A DNA stretch of 64,000 nt from Gammaproteobacteria bacterium (GCA_022451485.1 JAKUQS010000010.1:35323-99322); one strand, 5' to 3'. Numbered from the stretch's first letter, positions 25,415 to 34,428 are shown. Translations and numbers: made by a program. Notes: generated by a model from the letters alone, not told the origin.

Positions 25415-26146
25415 ATGCGAAATTTGAGGCGGGTGTTGCTCTTGGTGTGCTTAGTTGGTTTGCCAGCGAGTGTTGCAGCGAGTGAGGTCCCGGACGCGGT
25501 TGTGGATGCTGTCAAGCATCTCTTTGATAACAAGGCACCCGACAAGATTGGGCCCAGTCCGATGCCGGGTTTTTTCCAGGTAACTTTCGGCGCGCAATTG
25601 TTTTATATCTCTAGAGACGGTCTATACCTTGTTGCAGGTTCGATTTACGAGGTTGCGAGTAAGCGGAATCTGACTGAAGAAGGCCAGAACGGCGGGCGTG
25701 CTAAGTTAATTAGTACAATGGATGAAGACGGGATGGTTGTGTTTAAGGCTACAGAGGAGCTGAGCCAAGTTACGGTATTTACCGATGTTTCTTGCGGTTA
25801 CTGCGTTAAGTTTCATCAGGAAATGGCTGATCTTAATGCCGGTGGTGTGACAGTGCGTTATGTGGGTTTCCCACGGGCTGGAACCAATTCTGCGGCCTAC
25901 GACGTATTAGTGTCGGTATGGTGCGCGGATGACCGCAGAGGTGCCATGACCGATGCCAAGGCCGGGCGCCAAATAGCGCCGTTGTCCTGTGACACGCCAA
26001 TTGCTCGGCACAAACAGTTGGGTGAGGAGATTGGCGTGCGCGGGACACCAACCATCGTGCTGGAAAACGGTCGAATCATTGGCGGGTATGTACCTGCGGA
26101 AGAATTGATCCAGTATGCCCGCGAGGCTGCAGCCACGCGCGGTTGA
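25415..26146 (+). CDS. Periplasmic thiol:disulfide isomerase, DsbC/DsbG-like
   Basis: The ATG at 25415 has GAGG 5 bases upstream and gives 243 residues; a GTG at 25409 would add two. A signal peptide is clear: MRNLRR, then the hydrophobic VLLLVCLVGLPASVAA. The N-terminal DsbC-type dimerisation domain is followed by a thioredoxin domain with VFTDVSCGYCVKFHQEM (CGYC active site) and the cis-Pro region GVRGTPTIVLENG. DsbC-like proteins reshuffle wrong disulfides in the periplasm. The next gene, CcmG-like, overlaps its stop by 4 bases, so the two are coupled. Confidence 0.9.
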   Translation: MRNLRRVLLLVCLVGLPASVAASEVPDAVVDAVKHLFDNKAPDKIGPSPMPGFFQVTFGAQLFYISRDGLYLVAGSIYEVASKRNLTEEGQNGGRAKLISTMDEDGMVVFKATEELSQVTVFTDVSCGYCVKFHQEMADLNAGGVTVRYVGFPRAGTNSAAYDVLVSVWCADDRRGAMTDAKAGRQIAPLSCDTPIARHKQLGEEIGVRGTPTIVLENGRIIGGYVPAEELIQYAREAAATRG

Positions 26147-26700
26147 AGCGCAAAAGATCCCCATTCGTGACGCGTTATCTGGTTCCACTAGCGGGATTCC
26201 TGGTCATCGGTGCTTTTTTGGCGCTCGGCCTGCGATTGGATCCACGCGAAGTCCCTTCTCCGCTGATCGACAAGCCGGCACCATCATTTGAGTTGCCCCG
26301 GTTGATCGCTCAGGGTGAGGTGGTAGCGCCTCGGCAGTTGACTGGCCGAGTCTGGTTACTCAACGTCTGGGCTTCATGGTGTGTCTCGTGTCGAGCAGAA
26401 CATGAGTTATTGAAGGAGATTGCCCGGGATCGGCAGGTCGAGATTGTTGGCTTGAACTATAAGGATAAGCGGGTTGATGCAAGGGCCTGGTTAGATCAGT
26501 TGGGTAATCCTTACACCGCGATCGCAGTCGATACTGAGGGAAAAGTTGGTATCGATTGGGGGGTGTATGGGGTCCCCGAAACCTTTGTGATTGATGCGCA
26601 GGGTTTGATTCGTTACAAACACATTGGACCACTTGAGCGTCCAGTGTTGGAGCAAAAGATTCTCCCCCTGGTGCGTCAGTTAAAGCGGACTTCTGCTTAG
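26143..26700 (+). CDS. DsbE/CcmG-like membrane-anchored thioredoxin
   Basis: This 185-residue protein has an N-terminal membrane anchor (YLVPLAGFLVIGAFLALGL) and a periplasmic thioredoxin domain with WASWCVSCRAEH (CxxC), an IDWGVYGVPETFVID segment containing the cis-Pro, and a final helix. It matches CcmG/DsbE, which reduces apocytochrome c or DsbC-like partners. The TTG at 26143 overlaps the dsbC-like stop; a GTG at 26167 is an alternative. No ccm genes are near, so it may serve the upstream isomerase instead of cytochrome maturation (inference). Confidence 0.88.
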   Translation: MKRKRSPFVTRYLVPLAGFLVIGAFLALGLRLDPREVPSPLIDKPAPSFELPRLIAQGEVVAPRQLTGRVWLLNVWASWCVSCRAEHELLKEIARDRQVEIVGLNYKDKRVDARAWLDQLGNPYTAIAVDTEGKVGIDWGVYGVPETFVIDAQGLIRYKHIGPLERPVLEQKILPLVRQLKRTSA

Positions 26701-27599
26701 GCAGCGGGGGTTAGAAGCCGGACTAGTTCAGGGAGAACTTGGTTGCAGTCACCCTCAATCTTCAAGTCGGCCTGTGAATCTGCGCGCGTATGGCCGCGAT
26801 TAATGATATAGAGGGGTTTGCCAAGCGCTTTTGCTTGGCGACAGAAGCGGTAACTTGAAAAAACCATCACAGAAGAGCCCACGACCAGCAATGCATCCGA
26901 GCGGGTCAACTCATCCATAGCCTTTTTGACCCTTGACTTAGGTACATTTTCTCCGAAAAAGACCACATTGGGTTTTAGCAAGCCGCCGCAGCTGAGACAG
27001 TTTGGTACTGAAAATCCCTCAGCGGCGGAGTGGGCAAGAAGGGCATCGCCGTCCGGGCCAGCGGGTGCACTTGTGCGGGCGAGTTCGGGGTTGCATGCCG
27101 CCAGTCGCCCCTGTAGGTGCTCGCGGCTTGAGTATTCACCACAGCCTAGACACACGACTTCACTCAGCAGGCCGTGCAGGTTGATGATATTTCGGCTACC
27201 GGCGCGTCGGTGAAGGTCGTCCACATTCTGAGTGACGACCGTATTCATTCGAGTAGTCTGGTCGAGATCTGCCAGCGCCTGATGCGCCGGTGCGGGTGCG
27301 GCGTTGTGAAACCGTGGCCAACCAATGAGGCTGCGTGCCCAGTAGCGTTGGCGAGAAGCCGCTTTGTTGACGAAGTCGTGCCATTGCACCGGCGGGGTAA
27401 GTTTCCACTCGCCGGCAAGATCACGGTAATCAGGAATGCCTGAAGCGGTGCTGCATCCTGCGCCGGTCAGTACAAAAAGGCGCTGAATACCGTTGATACG
27501 GTGGCTTAGTTGAGCCACAACAGATGGAGGGGATTCTCGGCTGTAGTGCATCGAATCCGGGTTTAGGTGATGATTTGGGCCCTTGGTAGGTGCCATCAT
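26697..27599 (-). CDS. Class II (SIRT4-like) Sir2-family NAD-dependent deacylase
   Basis: The 300-residue protein has GAGCSTASGIPDYRD (NAD site), RQRYWARSLIGWPRF, TQNVDDLHRRAGSRN, a HGLLSEVVCLGCG zinc half-site, CLSCGGLLKPNVVFFGENVP, and VVGSSVMVFSSYRF. These runs are the hallmarks of class II sirtuins related to mitochondrial SIRT4, distinct from the sirtuin at 15.8 kb. SIRT4-type enzymes have weak deacetylase and reported lipoamidase or ADP-ribosyltransferase activity. It overlaps the convergent CcmG-like gene by 4 bases and follows hisG by 8 bases on the same strand. Confidence 0.92.
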   Translation of the reverse strand: MMAPTKGPNHHLNPDSMHYSRESPPSVVAQLSHRINGIQRLFVLTGAGCSTASGIPDYRDLAGEWKLTPPVQWHDFVNKAASRQRYWARSLIGWPRFHNAAPAPAHQALADLDQTTRMNTVVTQNVDDLHRRAGSRNIINLHGLLSEVVCLGCGEYSSREHLQGRLAACNPELARTSAPAGPDGDALLAHSAAEGFSVPNCLSCGGLLKPNVVFFGENVPKSRVKKAMDELTRSDALLVVGSSVMVFSSYRFCRQAKALGKPLYIINRGHTRADSQADLKIEGDCNQVLPELVRLLTPAA

Positions 27600-27607
27600 G
27601 CGGTGAG

Positions 27608-28480
27608 CTAGAGGATTTTGCGCAGTGCGTATTCCAGTATGCCCTCGGCACCATGGGTGGCCAGTTTAGGTAGTAATTCGCGCACCTGGTCGCGATCAAC
27701 CACGGTTTCAAGTGCTACCCAGCTACTGTCCGATAGTGAGCTCACAGTGGGCGCATGCAGGGATGGGAGTAAGGTGATGATCCCATCCAGGGCACTGCGC
27801 GGCACGTTCATCTTCAAGGCGACTTTCTGCCTCGCTCGCAACGATGCTTGAAGGAGCGTCGAAATTTGGTCGATCTTCTGCTTTTTCCACGGATCCTGGA
27901 GAGCGGCCGCGTTGGTGATCAGGCGGGTATGGGTGTGGAGTATGTCGCACACAATGCGAAGCCCATGCGCGCGGATTGTGCTGCCCGTCTCGGTGATTTC
28001 TACTACTGCGTCCACCAGTCCTTCAACGACTTTGGCTTCGGTAGCGCCCCAGGAGAATTCAACTGTGCACTGAATGCCCCGTTCGCCCAGGTAGCGGCGC
28101 GTGAAGTCAACCAGTTCCGTGGCAATTCGCTTACCCTGAAGATCTTCCAGCGACTGAATGGGGGAGTCCTGCGGCACCACGAGTACCCAGCGGCAGGGTT
28201 GGTCAGAACTTTTCGAATACACAAGATCGCAGACTTCCTCAACTGCGACATCAGATTCCAAAATCCAATCGAGGCCGGTTAGTCCAAGGTCAAGCGTGCC
28301 GTTGGCAACATAATTTGCCATTTCCTGTGATCGCACCAATGAGCAGCGCAGTTCCGGATCATCGATGCCGGGAAAGTAGTTGCGCGAGTTAGGACGAATT
28401 TCCCATCCTGCCTGCTGGAACAGACTGACCGTTGCTTCTTCAAGACTACCCTTGGGTATGCCCAATTTGAGTTTGTTCAT
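27608..28480 (-). CDS. hisG: ATP phosphoribosyltransferase, long form (HisG)
   Basis: The protein has the HisG N-terminal catalytic region (LKLGIPKGSLEEAT, then LGLTGLDWILE), a PRPP-type loop (VVEITETGSTIRAHGLR) and a C-terminal ACT-like regulatory domain (about the last 80 residues, ALDGIITLLPSL). It is therefore the long, histidine-feedback form. It catalyses the first step of histidine synthesis. The ATG at 28480 matches the usual family start (MNKLKLGIPKG); starts at 28507 or 28516 would add 9 to 12 residues and none has a good ribosome site. No other his gene is in the window. It diverges from priA. Confidence 0.93.
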   Translation of the reverse strand: MNKLKLGIPKGSLEEATVSLFQQAGWEIRPNSRNYFPGIDDPELRCSLVRSQEMANYVANGTLDLGLTGLDWILESDVAVEEVCDLVYSKSSDQPCRWVLVVPQDSPIQSLEDLQGKRIATELVDFTRRYLGERGIQCTVEFSWGATEAKVVEGLVDAVVEITETGSTIRAHGLRIVCDILHTHTRLITNAAALQDPWKKQKIDQISTLLQASLRARQKVALKMNVPRSALDGIITLLPSLHAPTVSSLSDSSWVALETVVDRDQVRELLPKLATHGAEGILEYALRKIL

Positions 28481-28716
28481 GGTGATGTTGGTTATCAGTG
28501 CAGGCATAGAGGCCAATGATAAAAAGGGGCGCGATTATCGCATACTGTGAAGAGAGTTCTGGGTGCGTTGGTTTAGCTGCTTAGTGTCTTTACAGGAGGC
28601 GGTTAGCAGCGCCTCAATTGCTACCTAATTCTTGTAACATCGCGCGCTAACTTATTGAAAATTTGGACTGTTGTCAGCGTGTTCAATGCCTTGATCTGGG
28701 GTCTTTCGGGGGCGTG

Positions 28717-28725
28717 TTATGCACA
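28717..28725 (+). promoter_or_regulatory. DnaA box (TTATGCACA)
   Basis: Exact match to the consensus TTATNCACA, on the + strand in the hisG–priA gap. Confidence 0.5.
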
Positions 28726-28815
28726 ATGTCATGGACTGTAGTGCTTCGATTAAGCAGATTACGCAGTGTGCGGGCGGTCATACGGCCGCCCAGGCCTAAC
28801 TGACTGAATTTACGA

Positions 28816-28839
28816 GTATTTTTTTATTGCTTAAATAAT
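28816..28839. other. AT-rich tract between DnaA boxes
   Basis: A T-run followed by TTAAATAAT forms the most AT-rich stretch of the intergenic region and lies between the two consensus DnaA boxes. It could be a duplex-unwinding element if this is an origin. Confidence 0.3.
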
Positions 28840-28906
28840 GACCAATCCCTGACAATGGGTCGCCGGCCCATTACTCGTGCTGTGAACTGGGAAAGCATTC
28901 ACAGAC

Positions 28907-28915
28907 TTATCCACA
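28907..28915 (+). promoter_or_regulatory. DnaA box (TTATCCACA)
   Basis: Exact match to the high-affinity DnaA box, on the + strand about 100 bases upstream of priA. Confidence 0.6.
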
Positions 28916-28920
28916 GGTTC

Positions 28921-28929
28921 TGTGGGCAA
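28921..28929 (-). promoter_or_regulatory. Near-consensus DnaA box, inverted
   Basis: Read on the minus strand this is TTGCCCACA, 7 of 9 to the TTATCCACA box 5 bases away. The two face each other as an inverted pair. Confidence 0.35.
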
Positions 28930-29018
28930 CTAGGGAACAGTGTTTTACCTCAATGAGTTATCGAACTTTGATGTCACTTGACCAAAACTCAATGCAATAA
29001 AGTATCGCCGCTATTGCC

Positions 29019-31238
29019 GTGACCACTCAATCCAAACGATCAAGCGCTATCGTGCGGGTAGCTTTGCCGTTGCCCCTGCGGCGTACGTTCGATTATCGCG
29101 TCGATGACACCATGCCCTTACCGACAGTGGGAATGCGTGTTTTGGTCCCAGTGCGCCAGCGGTCATTGGTGGGTGTGGTGACAGCGATTTCTGTTGAGCC
29201 CAGTGTGAACCTTGCGAAGTTGCGGACGGTAATCCAAGTGATTGATAAGATGCCGACGATTCCAGCCACCCTATTAAAAATCTTGTTGTGGGCAGCTGAG
29301 TACTACCATCATCCGGTGGGTGAAGTACTGCACGCGGCCATGCCCAGCGTATTGCGTCGATCACGGGATCTGATGCCCGAATTACCCCGAGTATTCCGCC
29401 TCACGGCGGCGGGGCAAGAGGCCTTGGCCACGGTCCCCATGCGTGCCCGGGTACAGCGACAACTGCTTGCTCGTTGTCACCTAGAGCACGGACTTGAGGA
29501 GAGTGCGTTACGTGAGGGGATAGCCCATGTGCATGCCCCCCTGCGTCGGTTGTTGGCACAAGGGTGGATTACAGCCGAGTCGGCTTATCCCTTGGCGCGC
29601 GCTGCGCGCGCGTCTGCCATTGACTTGGATAAAGATCAACAACGCGCAGTAGACGCGATGGTCGCTGAATCGGTGCGTTTTACACCGTTTCTTCTGCATG
29701 GCGTGACCGGAAGTGGGAAGACAGAGGTCTATCTGCGAGCGGCGGCGGCGGTTATCGCTCGTCACAGGCAGGTCTTGGTGCTGGTGCCAGAGATTGCACT
29801 GACCCCGCAGTTTATCGCGCGCATCGAAAATACGGTCGGTGGGCGCTTGGTGGTTCTCCATTCCCAGATGTCCGCTGGCGAGCGACACCGCGCCTGGTGG
29901 GCGGCAAGCGCTGGTTTGGCCGATGTGGTACTGGGTACCCGTTTGGCTGTTTTGGCCCCGTTCAAGGCCTTGGGGTTAGTGATTGTGGACGAAGAGCATG
30001 ACCTCTCGTATAAGCAACAAGACGGGTTCCGCTACCACGCGCGTGATGTGGCGGTAAAACGCGCACAAGTGGCGCAAGTCCCGGTCGTGCTCGGTTCAGC
30101 AACCCCATCACTGGAATCGATCGCCAATGTTCATCGCGGGCGTTACCAGTTATTGTCTTTGCCCGAGCGGGCCGGCGGGGCGCAGATGCCGCGAGTCCGT
30201 CTACTGGACTTGAGCACCATGCCGGCAGCGGAGGGATTGTCCCCACCGGTGGTGAAGGCCCTTGCTCGGCGGCTCGATCGGGGGGAGCAAAGCATTCTGT
30301 ATGTCAATCGGCGAGGTTTTGCCCCTGTGGTCGGTTGCAGCGCATGTGGTTGGCAGGGACGTTGTGGGCGCTGTGATGCTGCTTTGACACTGCATCGGAG
30401 AAGCGGTGTGCTGCGTTGTCACCATTGTGGCGGGGTAGAACCCGCCCTCGATCATTGTCCACAGTGTCACGGTGGTGACGTGTATCACGTTGGCGAAGGC
30501 ACACAGCGTATTGAAGAAGCGGTACAACGATTGTTTCCTGAGGCGCGGGTGATGCGATTCGATAGTGACCGCATCAAAGGCGGCGAGCATATGGCGGCTG
30601 ATCTGCAGCGGGTGCGCGACGGTGCGGTGGATATCCTGGTCGGGACGCAGTTGTTGTCCAAGGGGCATGATTTTCCGGCAGTAACGCTGGTCTGTGTTCT
30701 TAGTGCGGATCGGGGCCTGTATGCGACGGATTTCCGCTCCAGCGAACGTTTGTTTCAACAATTGACCCAAGTGTCTGGTCGGGCGGGTCGAGCCCAGCGA
30801 CCCGGTGAAGTGCTGATCCAAACCTTGTATCCCACTCTCCCCACATATGAATATCTGACGCGACACGATTTTGATGGTTTTGCGAGCGCTGCGCTGGAAG
30901 AGCGCAAGCTGGCAAGTTGCCCGCCATATCGGCGCTTCGTATTGTTACGCGCAGAGTCCCCGCACCTTGAGATGCCGCTAGGCTTTCTGCGGCAGGTCAG
31001 GCAGATAGGTGAGCGGCGTTTGCGCGAAAGGCGCCACGCGGGAGTGATGTTGCTCGACGCGGTGCCCTCCCCGATGGAACGTCGTGCTGGTCGTTATCGT
31101 GCCCAGCTGCTTGTCAGTGGGCGCGGTCGTGCGGCCTTGCACGCGTTTCTTTCCGTTTGGGTATCGGACATTGAGGGTCTTCGCCGAGCGCGTACGGTAC
31201 GATGGTCAGTCGATGTCGACCCGCAGGAGATGTACTAA
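29019..31238 (+). CDS. priA: Primosomal protein N' (replication restart helicase PriA)
   Basis: The 739-residue protein has the N-terminal 3'-DNA-binding domain (ALPLPLRRTFDYRV), Walker A GVTGSGKT (residues 228–235), a DEEH box (324–327), RYHARDVAVKRA, and a zinc-finger insertion with paired cysteines (CSACGWQGRCGRC, then CHHCGG and CPQCHG). The helicase C-terminal domain (GTQLLSKGHDFPAVTLV, QVSGRAGRAQRPGEV) follows. PriA restarts collapsed replication forks by loading the primosome. The GTG start at 29019 follows the DnaA-box region. Its stop overlaps the GNAT gene start by one base. Confidence 0.97.
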   Translation: MTTQSKRSSAIVRVALPLPLRRTFDYRVDDTMPLPTVGMRVLVPVRQRSLVGVVTAISVEPSVNLAKLRTVIQVIDKMPTIPATLLKILLWAAEYYHHPVGEVLHAAMPSVLRRSRDLMPELPRVFRLTAAGQEALATVPMRARVQRQLLARCHLEHGLEESALREGIAHVHAPLRRLLAQGWITAESAYPLARAARASAIDLDKDQQRAVDAMVAESVRFTPFLLHGVTGSGKTEVYLRAAAAVIARHRQVLVLVPEIALTPQFIARIENTVGGRLVVLHSQMSAGERHRAWWAASAGLADVVLGTRLAVLAPFKALGLVIVDEEHDLSYKQQDGFRYHARDVAVKRAQVAQVPVVLGSATPSLESIANVHRGRYQLLSLPERAGGAQMPRVRLLDLSTMPAAEGLSPPVVKALARRLDRGEQSILYVNRRGFAPVVGCSACGWQGRCGRCDAALTLHRRSGVLRCHHCGGVEPALDHCPQCHGGDVYHVGEGTQRIEEAVQRLFPEARVMRFDSDRIKGGEHMAADLQRVRDGAVDILVGTQLLSKGHDFPAVTLVCVLSADRGLYATDFRSSERLFQQLTQVSGRAGRAQRPGEVLIQTLYPTLPTYEYLTRHDFDGFASAALEERKLASCPPYRRFVLLRAESPHLEMPLGFLRQVRQIGERRLRERRHAGVMLLDAVPSPMERRAGRYRAQLLVSGRGRAALHAFLSVWVSDIEGLRRARTVRWSVDVDPQEMY

Positions 31239-31741
31239 TGTGTCAAGAAATTCGTCTCTCCCGAGCTGACGAGGGACCAGCGATACTGGAAATCATCAAC
31301 GATGCTGCTGAGGCTTATCGCGGACTGATTCCCCTCGAGTGCTGGCACGAGCCTTATATGTCCACGGCTGAGCTGGTTAGTGAAGTGGCCGAGGGAGTCG
31401 TCTTTTGGGTACTTGAGCGGGACAACGAACTGATGGGCGTCATGGGGTTGCAGGACAAAGGAGGGGTTGACCTGATTCGCCATGCTTATGTACGTACGCG
31501 TCATCGCCGCGAGGGTATTGGCAGCGAGTTACTGCGTCGCGTTGAGGCACAGAGCCAGAAACCCATTCTGATCGGAACCTGGGCTGCCGCCACATGGGCG
31601 ATTGATTTTTATCGCGCTCACGGTTATCAGGTCACATCGGAAGCAGTTAAAACGGCATTGTTACAGCGTTACTGGACGGTGCCCGAGCGGCAAATGGCAA
31701 CGTCCGTGGTGCTTGTTAAGGGAGATCTTGCCAGCGTCTAG
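31238..31741 (+). CDS. GNAT-family N-acetyltransferase
   Basis: The ATG at 31238 overlaps the priA stop (TAATG) and has AGGAGA upstream, giving 167 residues. The GNAT pattern is visible: RADEGPAILEIINDAAEAYRG at the N terminus, the acetyl-CoA pyrophosphate loop VRTRHRREGIGSELLRRVE, and AIDFYRAHGYQV near the C terminus. It transfers an acetyl group from acetyl-CoA to an unknown amine. Cotranscription with priA is likely from the overlap. Confidence 0.88.
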   Translation: MCQEIRLSRADEGPAILEIINDAAEAYRGLIPLECWHEPYMSTAELVSEVAEGVVFWVLERDNELMGVMGLQDKGGVDLIRHAYVRTRHRREGIGSELLRRVEAQSQKPILIGTWAAATWAIDFYRAHGYQVTSEAVKTALLQRYWTVPERQMATSVVLVKGDLASV

Positions 31742-31748
31742 CGTGCGG

Positions 31749-32858
31749 TTACGGTCGATGTGTCAGAGCGATGTAATCCCAGGATGCAAATTCGTGCATC
31801 CGGCTAATTAACCGTTGAAAGTCCAGCTGTAGGCGTTTCCCCTGGTAAAGAGATTCCGCCGGAGCCGCTGCCGAGACAATCACGTTGACGCGCCGATCGT
31901 AAAGTTCATCGATCAGCTCGATCAAACGACGTGTGGCATCGTCCTCGTCGGCACCAAGTACTGGAATGCCTGTAATAAGCAGGGTATGAAACCGTTTGGA
32001 AAGGATGACGTAGTCCGCTTTAGAGCGGTGTCCCTCGCACAATGCGTTGAAATCAAACCAGCCCACACCCTCGCCGTGGCCGCGGCTGGCAATGGGCCGT
32101 CCATTAATGTCGATAGGTCCCGCACGACACGGTGAGCCGCGACTCACGCGGACGAATTGCGAATAAAGCGCATCGTTAGCGTGTTGATCATCTGGTGTGA
32201 AATACACCGGTGCTTGCTGCATTGTCTGACGCCGGTGATCTAGCGTGCCTGGGAGCTCCAGCACCGTCATGTGTGAGTGAATAAGTGCGATGGCTGGGAG
32301 AAAACGCTGGCGTTGAAGACCACGCCGGTAAAGCTCGTCTGGTGCAATATTGGAGGTGGTCACCAGCACGGTACCTCGCGCAAATAATTCTTGCAGCACA
32401 CTCGACAGCATCATGGCATCGCCGATATCTGAGACAAAAAACTCATCAAGGGACAGGACCCGGCAGTCTCCCACTAGTCGGTCGACCACGGCGGTCATCG
32501 GATCTGATTGAAGGCGTAATTGGTGGAGGTGATCGTGGAGTTCAAGCATGAAGCGGTGGAAATGGACCCGTCGTTTTTCCTCGAAAGGAATTGAGTCATG
32601 AAACAGATCCATGAGGAATGTTTTGCCGCGTCCCACACCACCCCACAGATAAAGCCCACGGTTCCCGTTATGGGGGTGGCGGTCTCGAGTCAGGCTCAGC
32701 CGCTGCCTTAGAGAGAGGCGACGGTTCGCAAGCACCGCCTCATGCAAAGCATCCAGTTGCTCGAGCACAATCCTCTGACCTGGATCGCCGGTGATTGATT
32801 CTGTTGCACGCTGTGCTGCGTAAAGGGCACTGGGGCTGGCTGGGTTCGGTACGTTCAT
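31749..32858 (-). CDS. zapE: Cell-division ATPase ZapE (AFG1-like)
   Basis: This 369-residue ATPase of the AFG1/ZapE family has Walker A GGVGRGKT (residues 73–80), the FHRFMLELHDHLHQL segment, Walker B-like RVLSLDEFFVSDIGDAM and the C-terminal RRLIELIDELYDRRV. In E. coli, ZapE associates with the Z-ring and affects division under low oxygen or heat. It is cytoplasmic, without a leader. It converges on the GNAT gene with 7 bases between stops. Confidence 0.95.
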   Translation of the reverse strand: MNVPNPASPSALYAAQRATESITGDPGQRIVLEQLDALHEAVLANRRLSLRQRLSLTRDRHPHNGNRGLYLWGGVGRGKTFLMDLFHDSIPFEEKRRVHFHRFMLELHDHLHQLRLQSDPMTAVVDRLVGDCRVLSLDEFFVSDIGDAMMLSSVLQELFARGTVLVTTSNIAPDELYRRGLQRQRFLPAIALIHSHMTVLELPGTLDHRRQTMQQAPVYFTPDDQHANDALYSQFVRVSRGSPCRAGPIDINGRPIASRGHGEGVGWFDFNALCEGHRSKADYVILSKRFHTLLITGIPVLGADEDDATRRLIELIDELYDRRVNVIVSAAAPAESLYQGKRLQLDFQRLISRMHEFASWDYIALTHRP

Positions 32859-33052
32859 TCAAACAGGAGTGCTTGAATACTGATGATGGATAAAGTGGGT
32901 GCCATCACAGTAGGTCAATCTAATCCCTGTGGTGGCGTTCATGGGCTGGCAGTGTAGCGCTATGCCCGTTGGCGAGAAAAGGATGACGTTAGGCTGTAGA
33001 TTATCAGTGTCTGGGGTATGCTTTGCCCCGCCATTAGGAATTTGATCTGCTT

Positions 33053-33592
33053 GTGTCCCGATTGCCTCGTATCACTGCCATTGAGTCGGTTGCAGCGACG
33101 CCCCTTTTTGAGATGCAGCGAGTTGATCTTGAGTTTGCTAATGGTCAGGCGGCTCGCTTTCATCGTTTGATGGGGCAAGGGCCAGGATCAGTGGTTGTGG
33201 TGCCGATGCCTGATGCCCACCACGTGCGTTTGATCAAAGAATACGCGGTTGGATTCGAGCGCTATGAACTGGGTTTCGTTAAGGGCAAGATCGATGAGGG
33301 TGAAACAGCGGCGCACGCAGCGTCGCGGGAGTTGCGTGAAGAGATCGGTTGTCGTGCAGGCACATTGCACCATTTGACAACGGTAACCGTCACCCCGGGG
33401 TACTCCAACTTTCAGAGTTGGATTTTCCTTGCCAGCGACCTGTCACATGATCCGTTGGAAGGCGATGAGCCAGAAGAACTTGAGACACAGGACTGGCCGA
33501 TCAATGAGTTTGATGTGCTCCGTGACCGTCAGGACTTTACCGATGCCCGTTGTGTGCTGGCTACTTATCTTGTCGCAAGCCTATTGAAATGA
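33053..33592 (+). CDS. nudE: ADP-compound diphosphatase NudE
   Basis: The 179-residue Nudix hydrolase has the complete Nudix box (GKIDEGETAAHAASREL then REEIGCRAG), in the context VKEYAVGFERYELGFVKG typical of NudE. NudE hydrolyses ADP-ribose, NADH and Ap3A. The start is a GTG at 33053. Its stop overlaps the cysQ ATG (ATGA), and the nudE–cysQ arrangement is conserved in gammaproteobacteria. Confidence 0.93.
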   Translation: MSRLPRITAIESVAATPLFEMQRVDLEFANGQAARFHRLMGQGPGSVVVVPMPDAHHVRLIKEYAVGFERYELGFVKGKIDEGETAAHAASRELREEIGCRAGTLHHLTTVTVTPGYSNFQSWIFLASDLSHDPLEGDEPEELETQDWPINEFDVLRDRQDFTDARCVLATYLVASLLK

Positions 33593-34428
33593 AACCGGTT
33601 GACGCGACTGATGTGTTGGACGAGGTGATTCGAATTACCGTTGCTGCCGGACGTGAGATCTTGTCGGTTTATCAGCAGTCCTATCAGATTGAAAACAAAG
33701 CTGATGGCTCGCCGGTGACCACTGCAGATCTCCGCGCTCATGAGCTGATTGTCAGACAACTGTCACTTCTCACTCCAGACATCCCGGTGTTATCGGAAGA
33801 ATCCTCGAACATAGCGGCCTCGGAACGCCAACGCTGGTCGGCCTTCTGGTTAGTTGATCCACTCGATGGGACCAAGGAATTTATTAAACGGAATGGTGAA
33901 TTCACGGTCAATATCGCCTTGGTCGAAAACCATCGGCCCGTGATCGGCGTAGTCCACACGCCAGTGGGCGACTCGACGTACTACGCGGCGACGGGCCAGG
34001 GTGCGTGGCGGGCAGAGGGTCCTCATGCACTAACCGCAATCAAGAGCCGGCGCTACGACGGCGGGGCTGCCCGTATGGTGGCTAGCCGATCCCATGAGGG
34101 GGCAGCGGTCATCGCGTTTCGCGATATGTTGCTGGCTGAGAGTGGTCTACCGGTTGAGTCTGTCAATATGGGTAGTTCACTCAAAGTGTGCCTTGTTGCG
34201 GAGGGTAAGGCGGACGTTTATCCGCGTCTAGGCCTTACCTCAGAATGGGACACCGCGGCCGCGGATTGTGTCTTGAACGAGGCGGGTGGCGCTGTTATTG
34301 ATCTTGACGGCAATCCGTTGCAATACAACAAGGCGAACCTACTGAATCCCTGGTTTATGGCAACTGGCGACACAGGGTACGATTGGCCGGGGTTGGCACA
34401 AAGGGCCGGTGTAAAGAACGCTCGTTGA
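33589..34428 (+). CDS. cysQ: 3'(2'),5'-bisphosphate nucleotidase CysQ
   Basis: Translation-coupled to nudE through an ATGA overlap, the ATG at 33589 gives 279 residues. The lithium-sensitive phosphatase motifs are present: a metal-site EES, DPLDGTKEFIKRNGEFTVNIALVE, and SEWDTAAADCVLNEAGG. CysQ removes the 3' phosphate of PAP made during sulfate assimilation or acyl-carrier modification. The open frame extends upstream to 33550 but the coupled start is preferred. Confidence 0.95.
   Translation: MKPVDATDVLDEVIRITVAAGREILSVYQQSYQIENKADGSPVTTADLRAHELIVRQLSLLTPDIPVLSEESSNIAASERQRWSAFWLVDPLDGTKEFIKRNGEFTVNIALVENHRPVIGVVHTPVGDSTYYAATGQGAWRAEGPHALTAIKSRRYDGGAARMVASRSHEGAAVIAFRDMLLAESGLPVESVNMGSSLKVCLVAEGKADVYPRLGLTSEWDTAAADCVLNEAGGAVIDLDGNPLQYNKANLLNPWFMATGDTGYDWPGLAQRAGVKNAR

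Larger units (their letters stand above)
28508..29018. other. hisG–priA intergenic region, DnaA-box-containing
   Basis: About 500 bases without a gene lie between the divergent hisG and priA starts. It holds TTATGCACA at 28717, TTATCCACA at 28907, a near-box in inverted orientation at 28921–28929, a weaker GCATTCACA at 28895–28903, and an AT-rich stretch at 28816–28839. There is also a small hairpin at 28596–28615 (GAGGCG…CGCCTC). GATC sites are few, so Dam enrichment of the kind seen at the E. coli origin is not evident. Candidate roles are a replication origin or DnaA-controlled promoters for priA/hisG. Confidence 0.5.

Noticed and set aside
28772-28791. GGGCGG…CCGCCC hairpin in the hisG–priA gap
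   Set aside because: Six base pairs with no T tract and no convergent gene end, so it is not a terminator.
30201-30866. 221-codon frame antisense to priA
   Set aside because: Long antisense frames are expected opposite GC-biased codons; the product shows no domain.
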